DNA of 19,697 bases from NCBI GenBank assembly GCA_017303735.1, contig JAFLCF010000076.1, forward strand, positions 1 to 19,697, read 5' to 3'. Under the pieces are notes generated by a model. It ran no database searches. It had not been told where the DNA came from and was given only the letters and a program-made list of their open reading frames with translations. This document shows positions 13,136 to 19,697 of this stretch, one piece after another. Numbering within the stretch: position 1 is the stretch's first letter; each line of letters opens with the position of its first letter. A program made the translations under genes and the position numbers. The DNA is from Anaerolineae bacterium (GTDB lineage Bacteria; Chloroflexota; Anaerolineae; Anaerolineales; Villigracilaceae).

Positions 13136-14881
13136 ATGAACCTATCATTCAAATCCTATTGGAACCTGCTCTCTGATCACATCCGCCCTCAGCGCGGACG
13201 GTTCATCATGCTTGCAACTCTGCTGTTTGGCAGCATCGGCTTGCGCATCGTCGCTCCGCAGATCATGCGTCTCTTCATCGACGACGCACTGGCAGGCGAA
13301 GCCCTCTCCAAGCTGATGTGGACAGCCGCCGCATTTATCGGTATTGCGTTAGTACAGCAAGTGGTTCACATCGGTGTGACCTGGCTTGGCGAAAACGTGG
13401 CATGGACAGCCACCAACGCCCTGCGCGCCGAACTTGCCGAACACGCCCTCAAACTCGGCATGAAGTTCCACAACGACCACACGCCCGGCGAGTTGATCGA
13501 ACGCATCGACGGCGACGTGACCGAGCTGGCAACCTTCTTCTCGCAATTCGCGCTCAACCTCATCGCGAACGGATTGCTGCTCATCGGCATTCTTGTCACA
13601 CTTGCCATCGAAGATTGGCGCGTAGGCTTGGCATTCGCCATTTACTCCGCGCTGACCATCGGCATCCTCGGCAGGCTCAAAGACATTGCCGTGCCACATC
13701 AAAAAGCAAGGCGCGAAGCCGAAGGTCAGATGTACGGTTTCATCGAAGAACAACTGGCGGGCACCGAAGACATCCGCTCCAGCGGCGCGGTGGGATTTTC
13801 CATCCGCGAACTCTTCCGTCATCAAGCCGAGATTCTCAAACACAACCGCCGCGCGCACTTCAAGCGCTGGATCATCGAAAACGCGATGGGATTGACGCTC
13901 ACGTTCGGCACGCTGTTGGCTGTCACCAGCGGATATTGGCTCTTCACTGCGGGCGTCGTCACCATCGGCACGGTCTATCTCTTCGTCCATTACCTTAACC
14001 TGCTCGAAGAACCGTTCTGGGCGATGACACACGAGATCGAAAGTTTTCAAACTATCGGCGCATGTGTCGAGCGTTTGACGGAGTTCAAACAATTCCAACC
14101 TGAAACCAAAAACGAGACCGGCAAAGTGATCGACTCGCATCCGCTCGCGTTGGAATTCAAGGATGTGACTTTCTCGTACAACGGCGAAGACTCAGTCATC
14201 AAACGCCTCTCACTGGACCTCAAGCCTGGTTCTGTGCTCGGGTTACTCGGTCGCACCGGAAGCGGAAAGACCACCCTCGGACGGTTAATCTTCAACCTGT
14301 ACTCCGTCAATGAAGGCAGTATCAAGGTCAACGGCGAAGACTTGCATAACATTCAACTCGACTCACTGCGGCAGAACATCGCCATTGTGACGCAAGATGT
14401 GCAGCTCTTCCGCGCATCTGTCCGCGAAAACCTGACCTTCTTCGACCGCTCGATACCCGATGACAAGATCATCGCCACCCTCGAAGACCTCGAACTCGGC
14501 GACTGGTTCCGAACCCTGCCCAACGGTCTGGACACTGAACTGGAAACAGGATCAAGGTCACTGTCCGCGGGGGAGGCGCAATTACTGGCGTTCACACGAG
14601 TCTTCTTGCGGAAGCCTGGTCTGGTCATCCTCGACGAAGCCTCATCCCGCCTTGACCCTGCGACCGAGCAAAAGCTTGAACATGCGATAGACAAACTGCT
14701 AAAAGGACGCACCGCCATCATCATCGCCCACAGACTCGACACCTTGCACCGCGCCGACGATGTGCTCATCCTCGATAATGGCTCCGTGCTCGAATACGGC
14801 AACCGCAAAGAGCTGGCAGCGAACCCGAACGCAAGGTTTTATCAATTGCTGCAAACGGGTTTGGAAGAAGTGCTTGCTTAG
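13136..14881 (+). CDS. ABC exporter subunit A (permease-ATPase fusion, consensus Walker B)
   Basis: The 581-residue half-transporter has a six-helix exporter membrane domain (about 1-320) followed by an ATPase domain. Visible motifs are Walker A GRTGSGKT at 372-379, Q-loop Gln420 (VTQDVQLF), signature LSAGE at 476-480, Walker B LVILDEAS with catalytic Glu501, and H-loop His532 (IIAHRLDTL). The signature departs from LSGGQ, while the Walker B and His are intact. I chose the ATG at 13136; a TTG four codons earlier is possible, and neither has a clear Shine-Dalgarno. It pairs with the next gene, which has the opposite defect. The likely role is export of drugs, lipids or peptides across the inner membrane. 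A leader with terminator lies upstream. Confidence 0.93.
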   Translation: MNLSFKSYWNLLSDHIRPQRGRFIMLATLLFGSIGLRIVAPQIMRLFIDDALAGEALSKLMWTAAAFIGIALVQQVVHIGVTWLGENVAWTATNALRAELAEHALKLGMKFHNDHTPGELIERIDGDVTELATFFSQFALNLIANGLLLIGILVTLAIEDWRVGLAFAIYSALTIGILGRLKDIAVPHQKARREAEGQMYGFIEEQLAGTEDIRSSGAVGFSIRELFRHQAEILKHNRRAHFKRWIIENAMGLTLTFGTLLAVTSGYWLFTAGVVTIGTVYLFVHYLNLLEEPFWAMTHEIESFQTIGACVERLTEFKQFQPETKNETGKVIDSHPLALEFKDVTFSYNGEDSVIKRLSLDLKPGSVLGLLGRTGSGKTTLGRLIFNLYSVNEGSIKVNGEDLHNIQLDSLRQNIAIVTQDVQLFRASVRENLTFFDRSIPDDKIIATLEDLELGDWFRTLPNGLDTELETGSRSLSAGEAQLLAFTRVFLRKPGLVILDEASSRLDPATEQKLEHAIDKLLKGRTAIIIAHRLDTLHRADDVLILDNGSVLEYGNRKELAANPNARFYQLLQTGLEEVLA

Positions 14882-14883
14882 CA

Positions 14884-14951
14884 GACGATGGACGACAGAC
14901 CATAGACCATTGCCCTTGCTCTTATCGTCTATCGTCCATGGTCAATCGTCG
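14884..14951. repeat. Palindromic element of 4 + 4 seven-base units
   Basis: The left arm is GACGATG, GACGACA, GACCATA, GACCATT (14884-14911). The right arm is ATCGTCT, ATCGTCC, ATGGTCA, ATCGTCG (14924-14951), the inverted form, with a 12-base loop between. It fills most of the gap between the two exporter genes. Confidence 0.85.
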
Positions 14952-14992
14952 AAATTCTTCGTATCTTTTGTATTTTAAAACAGGTATCTACT

Positions 14993-16807
14993 ATGACCGA
15001 AACAACCCTCGACCCAAAAGACCTCAACATCCCCGCCTTACCTGCGTGGAAAGTGGTACTTGAACTCATCCGCTTTCGCACCTGGCTGTGGATCATTGAC
15101 TTTGTCAGCGTTGCGCTTGTCCGCTTCTGCTGGCAGGTCGGACCCGCACTCATCATGAAAGCCTTCTTCGACTACCTGACCGGTGAAGCGCAATTGACCT
15201 TCGGTATTTGGGCTATTGTTGCATTTCTCGTCGCTCTCGTTTTTGGACGTTTGCTTTCAACCTACGGCTTCTACTACGCTGATGTTCCCATCTTCGCAGA
15301 CATGGGCACGCTCTTGCGCAAGAATTTGCTCACACACATTCTCAAACGCCCCGGCGCGTCACAACTCCCAGATTCGGCAGGCGAAGCCATCAGCCGTTTC
15401 AAAAATGATGTGCAGGAATTGCCGCTCTTCGTCATCCTCATCAACGACGTGCTGGTCGGCATCGCCATCATCTTCTATTCGATTTACTTGATGGCGCAGA
15501 TCAGTCCGTCTGTCACACTCATGGCGCTCATTCCGCTGGTCATCGTTGGCATCATCGCGAACATCGCTACAAAACGCATTGAGCATTATCGCAGCGCCTC
15601 GCGTCAATCCGCAGGCAAGGTGACGGGCTTCATCGGTGAATTCTTTGGCGCTGTGCAAGCCGTGAAGATCGCCACAGCCGAGAAGAACATCATTGGTCAC
15701 TTTCACAAGATCAATGACGAACGCCGCAAATTAACGGTGCGCGATAAGTTATTTGATGAAGTCTTGCGCTCGCTGTATCGCAACACATCCACACTCAGCA
15801 CAGGTGTGATCCTCGTGCTCGTCGCTCAGTCCATGCGCACGGGCAATTTCACCCTCGGCGATTTCTCGCTCTTTGTTTATCTCTTGCAAAGCATGGGAGA
15901 TCTCACCACGCTTGGCGGCGAACTCTGGGCACGTTACAAACAAATGGATGTCTCTGTCAAGCGCATGTACCGCCTGATGGAAAATGCTCCGCTGGATGCG
16001 CTGATTGAACCTGCAAAAATAGACTTGGATCACGAACTACCTGAAGTGACCTACCCGACGAAAACCGCCTCAGACCGACTGAATGAACTGGTCGCTGACC
16101 ATCTGACCTTTCACTACCCGAATTCGGTCAACGGCATCGCAGACATTTCGCTCAAAATCAAACGCGGTTCACTGACGGTTATCACCGGTCGAATCGGTTC
16201 TGGCAAGACGACACTACTTCGCACATTGCTGGGTCTGCTCCCAGCTGACTCAGGCGAAGTCCGATGGAATGAGCAAGTCATCACCGACGCTGGCAATTTC
16301 TTCGTCCCGCCGCGTTCCGCCTATACCGCACAAGTTCCGCGCCTGTTCAGCAACACCCTGCGGAATAACATTCTGCTCGGCATGAACAAAAGCGACGACG
16401 ACATCTACAAAGCGACCAAACTCGCCGTCATGGACAGAGATTTGGAAATCCTAGACGACGATCTTGAAACGATGGTCGGCTCACGCGGAGTCAAACTCTC
16501 TGGCGGACAAGCCCAACGCACCGCCGCCGCCCGCATGTTCATCCGCGATACTGAATTGGTCGTCTTCGACGACCTCTCCAGCGCGCTGGACGTGGAAACC
16601 GAAAAGCAACTTTGGGAGCGCATCTTTGAGTCAGGCAACGAAATGACCTGTCTCGTCGTCTCCCATCGTCGTCCGCTCTTGAGGCGCGCCGATCACATCA
16701 TCGTCCTCAAAGACGGCAAAGTCGAATCCGAAGGTACGCTCGACGAACTTTTGGAAAAGAGTCATGAAATGCGCGAACTTTGGAAATTGGAAGAATCAAA
16801 TACTTAA
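14993..16807 (+). CDS. ABC exporter subunit B (permease-ATPase fusion, degenerate Walker B)
   Basis: The 604-residue half-transporter has a six-helix membrane domain to about residue 330, then an ATPase domain. Motifs are Walker A GRIGSGKT at 399-406, Q-loop in YTAQVPRLF, canonical signature LSGGQ at 502-506, Walker [13 protein letters not shown] with Asp527 where the catalytic Glu should be, and H-loop His558 (VVSHRRPLL). The intact signature and altered Walker B complement subunit A: one competent ATP site (A's Walker motifs with B's LSGGQ) and one weak site. This is the pattern of heterodimeric exporters such as BmrCD or TM287/288. Start ATG 14993 has AGGT upstream. The substrate is unknown. 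Confidence 0.93.
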   Translation: MTETTLDPKDLNIPALPAWKVVLELIRFRTWLWIIDFVSVALVRFCWQVGPALIMKAFFDYLTGEAQLTFGIWAIVAFLVALVFGRLLSTYGFYYADVPIFADMGTLLRKNLLTHILKRPGASQLPDSAGEAISRFKNDVQELPLFVILINDVLVGIAIIFYSIYLMAQISPSVTLMALIPLVIVGIIANIATKRIEHYRSASRQSAGKVTGFIGEFFGAVQAVKIATAEKNIIGHFHKINDERRKLTVRDKLFDEVLRSLYRNTSTLSTGVILVLVAQSMRTGNFTLGDFSLFVYLLQSMGDLTTLGGELWARYKQMDVSVKRMYRLMENAPLDALIEPAKIDLDHELPEVTYPTKTASDRLNELVADHLTFHYPNSVNGIADISLKIKRGSLTVITGRIGSGKTTLLRTLLGLLPADSGEVRWNEQVITDAGNFFVPPRSAYTAQVPRLFSNTLRNNILLGMNKSDDDIYKATKLAVMDRDLEILDDDLETMVGSRGVKLSGGQAQRTAAARMFIRDTELVVFDDLSSALDVETEKQLWERIFESGNEMTCLVVSHRRPLLRRADHIIVLKDGKVESEGTLDELLEKSHEMRELWKLEESNT

Positions 16808-16892
16808 ACACCAAGGATACCAAGGTCACGAAGGTGGTCGAGTGAGGACTTAAGCTTTGTTCCTTCCTTTGTGTACTTCGTGCCCTTTGTGG
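16808..16892. repeat. Palindromic element of 3 + 3 nine-base units
   Basis: The left arm is ACACCAAGG, ATACCAAGG, TCACGAAGG (16808-16834). The right arm is CCTTTGTGT, ACTTCGTGC, CCTTTGTGG (16866-16892), i.e. inverted NCACNAAGG units, with a 31-base loop. It has the same design as the element at 13047-13112 but a different core (CAC for CGC). The sequence directly after the right arm supplies the AAAGG Shine-Dalgarno of the next gene. Confidence 0.85.
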
Positions 16893-16907
16893 TGAAAGGT
16901 TTTTATA

Positions 16908-17336
16908 ATGCAAACTTCAAATAAGTTAATCCACGCCGCACGCGAAGCCTTTAACCGCGCCATCGCCGAAAAGGACGCCAGGCGCATCCGCCCGTTGCTG
17001 GCAGCGAGTTATCATCTGGTCACCGGTCGCAGTGACCAGTTCCACGGAGCCGACGAAGAAGAAATACGTTGGGCTCACCTTTTCAAACAAGACCCAACCG
17101 CGGTCTATCGTCGAACCCCGCGCGAGATCACCGCCAACGAACGTTGGGGCATCGCCGAAGAGCTCGGCGATTGGCAAGGCGAATACTCCATAAACGGAGA
17201 ACTCGTCCTCGCCTCGGGTGTCTACGCCGCCAAATGGCAGCGCACCCCACAAGGCAACTGGGTTTTGCAGGCAGAAATTTTCACTACAATTAATTATGAT
17301 GAAGCCTGCCTCCCACCTGATCCGATTAATTCGTAG
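16908..17336 (+). CDS. NTF2-like (SnoaL/DUF4440-type) small protein
   Basis: The 142-residue protein starts with a helix, LIHAAREAFNRAIAEKDARR, and IRPLLAASYHLVTGRSDQFHG. It then passes into strands (VLASGVYAAKWQRTPQGNWV, LQAEIFTTINY). This order fits the cone-shaped NTF2-like fold used by SnoaL, DUF4440 and ketosteroid isomerase-type proteins. Members bind small hydrophobic ligands or act as isomerases, hydrolases or immunity proteins, so no reaction can be assigned. The ATG at 16908 has AAAGG 8 bases upstream. It lies between the exporter pair and rtcB on the same strand, each gap holding a palindrome; co-transcription is possible but not shown. Confidence 0.8.
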   Translation: MQTSNKLIHAAREAFNRAIAEKDARRIRPLLAASYHLVTGRSDQFHGADEEEIRWAHLFKQDPTAVYRRTPREITANERWGIAEELGDWQGEYSINGELVLASGVYAAKWQRTPQGNWVLQAEIFTTINYDEACLPPDPINS

Positions 17337-17388
17337 GGCGGGCTTGTAGCCCGCCAATAAAGTTCGTCAGGCTACAAGCCTGACCTAC
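17333..17388. repeat. Palindromic element made of two covarying hairpins
   Basis: Two 23-base arms (17333-17355 and 17366-17388) are inverted copies with 4 differences. Each arm is also a perfect local hairpin: GGCGGGCT-TGT-AGCCCGCC (17337-17355) and GTCAGGCT-ACA-AGCCTGAC (17366-17384). The four differences fall in pairs that keep both local stems intact. Confidence 0.88.
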
Positions 17389-17402
17389 AGAAAGATAATC
17401 AC

Positions 17403-18824
17403 ATGGACATCATCACAGGAAAAATCCTGAAACTCAACAACTGGGAAGACGGCAAAGCCATTGGGCTTGCCAAAGAAGCCGGAAACAAAATGATCGCCTC
17501 CGGCATGGACCGCGACGCGGCTCTTTCCGCGCTCGAAGCGGTTCGCGCCAACCCGGGCAATTACCTCGCCGACACTTTGCTCGCTGACCTCGCCCGCGAG
17601 ATTCTGCGCAAGAATAAAAACAATGAGCCAAGCGAAGACACCTTGCGCGAGTCGCCCCTTCCCTTCCCCATCTGGGGTACGGACAACATCGACACTGAAG
17701 CCATCAAGCAGATGGAAAACGCCATGCGCCTGCCCGTGACCGTCACTGGCGCGCTCATGCCCGACGCACACGTTGGCTATGGTCTGCCCATTGGCGGTGT
17801 ACTCGCAACTGAAAATGTCGTCATCCCCTACGCCGTCGGTGTGGACATCGCCTGTCGTATGCGCTTGTCGCTGTATGAAGTCTCGCCGATTCTCATCGGA
17901 CAAAAGAAGGGTATGTTCGAAAATGCCCTCTGGGATGAAACCGCCTTCGGTATGGGCGCCGCCTGGAAAGGCAATAAACGCGCTCAGCACCAAGTGCTAG
18001 ACGATGATGCATGGCTCGCCACCAAACAACTGCGGACTCTGAAAGACACCGCCATGAATCAACTCGGCACGAGCGGCACGGGCAATCACTTCGTAGAGTG
18101 GGGCTCGTTCCGCTTGCACGAGCCGATGTTTGGCTTACAGCCCGGCGAATACCTTGCCTTGCTCTCGCACAGTGGTTCCCGCGGAGTCGGCGCGAAGATT
18201 GCGGACCGCTTCAGCAAACTGGCGATGGAGAAACACCCCGACCTCGATAAGAGTGTCCGCCATTTGGCTTGGCTCACGCTGGATTCGGAAGATGGTCAGG
18301 AATACTGGCTTTCGATGGAACTGGCGGGTCGCTTTGCCTCGGCGAATCACTACATCATCCACAAACGTGTGGCGGCGGCGGTTGGGCTCAAAGAAGTTGC
18401 CGTGGTTGAAAATCACCACAACTTTGCCTGGCGCGAAAGGTTGACTGACGGGCGCGAAGTCATCGTCCACCGCAAGGGAGCCACGCCCGCGGGTGCTGGA
18501 GTTCTCGGCGTGATCCCCGGCTCGATGGGAGATGCAGGCTACGTCGTCCGCGGGAGAGGCGTGAGCGAATCGCTCGAATCCGCTTCACATGGAGCAGGTC
18601 GCCGGATGAGTCGTAGAGTTGCCATCAACTCCATCAGCAAGCGCGAACGGGACGACTACCTCAAAGAGCGCGGTGTCACCCTGCTCGGTGGTGGCATCGA
18701 CGAGTCGCCTCAGGCGTACAAGCAAATCGAAGACGTGATCACTGCCCAGCACGATCTGGTGGATGTGATCGGCAAGTTCACCCCGCGCATTGTCCGCATG
18801 GCAGATGAGCCGGGAGATATTTAA
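17403..18824 (+). CDS. rtcB: RtcB-family RNA ligase
   Basis: A 473-residue protein with the full RtcB core. The metal-binding and active-site motifs are all present: MPDAHVGYGLPIGGVLA, GVDIACRM with Cys151, GTSGTGNHF with His229, SHSGSRGVG with His256, ENHHNFAWRE with His338/339, and HRKGATPAGAG. The guanylylated histidine is His396 in ASHGAGRRMSR. RtcB joins RNA 2',3'-cyclic phosphate or 3'-phosphate ends to 5'-OH ends using GTP and Mn(II), repairing tRNA or stress-cleaved RNA. Since all ligands are kept it is probably active. Start ATG 17403 is preceded by the palindrome at 17333-17388 and has only a weak Shine-Dalgarno. No archease, RtcA or PrfH gene is in view. Confidence 0.95.
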   Translation: MDIITGKILKLNNWEDGKAIGLAKEAGNKMIASGMDRDAALSALEAVRANPGNYLADTLLADLAREILRKNKNNEPSEDTLRESPLPFPIWGTDNIDTEAIKQMENAMRLPVTVTGALMPDAHVGYGLPIGGVLATENVVIPYAVGVDIACRMRLSLYEVSPILIGQKKGMFENALWDETAFGMGAAWKGNKRAQHQVLDDDAWLATKQLRTLKDTAMNQLGTSGTGNHFVEWGSFRLHEPMFGLQPGEYLALLSHSGSRGVGAKIADRFSKLAMEKHPDLDKSVRHLAWLTLDSEDGQEYWLSMELAGRFASANHYIIHKRVAAAVGLKEVAVVENHHNFAWRERLTDGREVIVHRKGATPAGAGVLGVIPGSMGDAGYVVRGRGVSESLESASHGAGRRMSRRVAINSISKRERDDYLKERGVTLLGGGIDESPQAYKQIEDVITAQHDLVDVIGKFTPRIVRMADEPGDI

Positions 18825-18828
18825 AGTA

Positions 18829-18860
18829 AACAGGCACACGAAAATGTGTGCCTGTTTTTT
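18829..18860 (+). terminator. Intrinsic terminator after rtcB
   Basis: An 11-bp stem (AACAGGCACAC, 18829-18839, with GTGTGCCTGTT, 18846-18856), loop GAAAAT, and T-run 18855-18860. It closes the exporter-to-rtcB stretch. Confidence 0.92.
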
Positions 18861-18923
18861 CTTGCACACAAAGCATATAAATGGGAAAATATCTAATATC
18901 TCCTTAACTGAAAGTGAGCCAAT

Positions 18924-19568
18924 ATGCCTTGCAATTGCTGCGAAATGGAAAACAATACTTTTGGCGAAGAAGAAGCCAAAGCAAACCTCAAAGACTACCG
19001 CCGCCGAGGACCGGCAAAGCAAACGAAAATGATCCTTGAATCCGTGCGATCTTTGGGATTAAAGCAGGCATCTCTGCTGGATATTGGCGGCGGCATTGGC
19101 ACAATACATCATGAGTTGTTGAAAGATGTGGCAAGTAAAGCGACGCATGTAGATGCATCGTCCGCTTATTTGAAGATTGCCACCGAAGAAGCCAAACGCT
19201 TAGGGCATAGCGAACAGGTTAAATTCATTCACGCCGATTTCACCGATGTTGCGGCAGATCTTCCGCAAGCAGATGTCGTCACGCTGGATCGGGTCGTTTG
19301 TTGTTATCCGAACATGCATGAGTTATTGAAAGCAGCATCATCGAAGAGCCGAAAAGCCATCTCCATGACATATCCACGTGAGGTCTGGTACATCAAAGCT
19401 GTGATAGCGGCGATGAACTTTTTTCAGCGGCTGAGAAAAGATCCCTTCCGAGTTTTTGTTCATCCAATTGGTGAAATGGAAGCATTATTGAAACGCGAAG
19501 GTTTACAACGCATTGCCACACGCAGAATATTCGTTTGGGAAATGGCTTTATATCAAAGAACAACTTAA
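18924..19568 (+). CDS. Class I SAM-dependent methyltransferase
   Basis: A 214-residue protein. The glycine-rich SAM-binding motif LLDIGGGIGT is at residues 51-60. The acidic ribose-binding end of the second strand is in THVDASSAYL (about 74-83), and the third motif is FIHADFTDVAADLPQADVVT, then LDRVVCCYPNMHELL. These are the Rossmann-fold methyltransferase marks. The pattern VxxDRVVCCYP recalls the Mg-protoporphyrin O-methyltransferase (BchM/ChlM) side of the family, but no pigment genes are near and the substrate is unknown. The N-terminus MPCNCCEMEN has three close cysteines that might bind a metal. The ATG at 18924 lies 63 bases after the rtcB terminator, with AT-rich possible -10 boxes between. 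Confidence 0.88.
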   Translation: MPCNCCEMENNTFGEEEAKANLKDYRRRGPAKQTKMILESVRSLGLKQASLLDIGGGIGTIHHELLKDVASKATHVDASSAYLKIATEEAKRLGHSEQVKFIHADFTDVAADLPQADVVTLDRVVCCYPNMHELLKAASSKSRKAISMTYPREVWYIKAVIAAMNFFQRLRKDPFRVFVHPIGEMEALLKREGLQRIATRRIFVWEMALYQRTT

Positions 19569-19620
19569 TATCTCCCTTACAAAAACGCTTCAGCCTGAGT
19601 GAAATTGAACTTGTTTTCGT

Positions 19621-19626
19621 TATAAT
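19621..19626 (+). promoter_or_regulatory. -10 box directly before the last gene
   Basis: A perfect TATAAT ends 6 bases before the ATG at 19633. GTGAAA, 17 bases upstream of it, could serve as a -35 box. Transcription would then begin at or within a base or two of the start codon. Confidence 0.5.
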
Positions 19627-19632
19627 GAGTAT

Positions 19633-19697
19633 ATGCATATCCAACCCAAAGACCCGGTTCTTCAAGAAACCTTACTGAATTACTCGCAGGAATCTGA
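19633..19697 (+). CDS. Start of a gene of unknown function (partial, 3' cut by window edge)
   Basis: From the ATG at 19633 the frame is open to the window edge and reads MHIQPKDPVLQETLLNYSQE. Only 21 codons are visible, too few to name a family. No Shine-Dalgarno lies upstream; instead a TATAAT box ends six bases before the ATG, which suggests a leaderless mRNA. The call rests on the promoter, the open frame and the position after a finished gene; a longer gene outside the window could show a different start. Confidence 0.5.
   Translation, partial: MHIQPKDPVLQETLLNYSQES

Noticed and set aside
13349..14140. 263-codon open frame on the minus strand
   Set aside because: It lies entirely opposite ABC exporter subunit A, has no ribosome site, and its composition (runs of Ala, Glu, Asp, Arg) is what the complement of the C-rich third positions gives.
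14884..14951. CRISPR array
   Set aside because: Units are seven bases with no spacers and are arranged as an inverted pair; there are no cas genes.
16808..17388. Insertion sequence remnants
   Set aside because: No transposase fragment or target-site duplication was seen; the repeats are short unit-built palindromes in gaps only.
17385..17993. 202-codon open frame on the minus strand opposite rtcB
   Set aside because: RtcB on the plus strand has all its motifs; this is its shadow and shows no domain or start signal.

Overview
The window looks like a piece of chromosome from a member of the Chloroflexota, probably Anaerolineae. This is inferred from gene content and style: a Thr/Pro-rich lipoprotein with an SH3-like end, a PAS/GGDEF protein with the SLWEEDYS-type PAS start, a mixed moderate-GC composition, and many intrinsic terminators with T-runs. 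No 16S gene or other decisive marker is present. Most genes are housekeeping or transport genes. There is no phage, insertion sequence or CRISPR array.

Layout. 1-1061 (+): end of secD, then secF and a terminator. 1081-1677 (+): a LysE-type exporter whose stop overlaps the stop of a convergent diguanylate cyclase gene (1674-3115, -). That gene is broken by a one-base shift between its two PAS repeats. 3234-6694 (-): an iron-uptake locus read as DtxR-type repressor, feoA, feoB GTPase half, feoB membrane half, feoC; feoB is cleanly split into two genes. An inverted-repeat operator overlaps the repressor's own promoter and ribosome binding site. 6845-7881 (+): dienelactone hydrolase-like enzyme and a small conserved protein, closed by a bidirectional terminator. 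7921-7991 (-): tRNA-Gln(CUG), with a small membrane protein behind it and glutaminyl-tRNA synthetase (8565-10241, +) diverging close by. 10247-11073 (+): an SH3-type lipoprotein, a 71-residue duplicated-helix protein and a terminator shared with the convergent UbiB/ABC1 kinase-like gene (11074-12762, -).

12833-18860 (+): the most interesting part. A promoter, a 23-codon leader ORF with a Shine-Dalgarno sequence, and an intrinsic terminator precede a two-gene ABC exporter. The middle segment of the leader can pair either with the leader ORF's ribosome binding region or with the left arm of the terminator. This is the design expected of a ribosome-controlled transcription attenuator. The two exporter subunits carry complementary defects in their ATPase sites, as heterodimeric multidrug exporters do. 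Downstream come an NTF2-like protein and a complete RtcB RNA ligase. Each of the four intergenic gaps in front of these four genes (13136, 14993, 16908, 17403) holds a palindromic element built from short repeated units.

18924-19697 (+): a SAM-dependent methyltransferase, then the start of a further gene whose promoter -10 box lies so close to the ATG that the mRNA may be leaderless.
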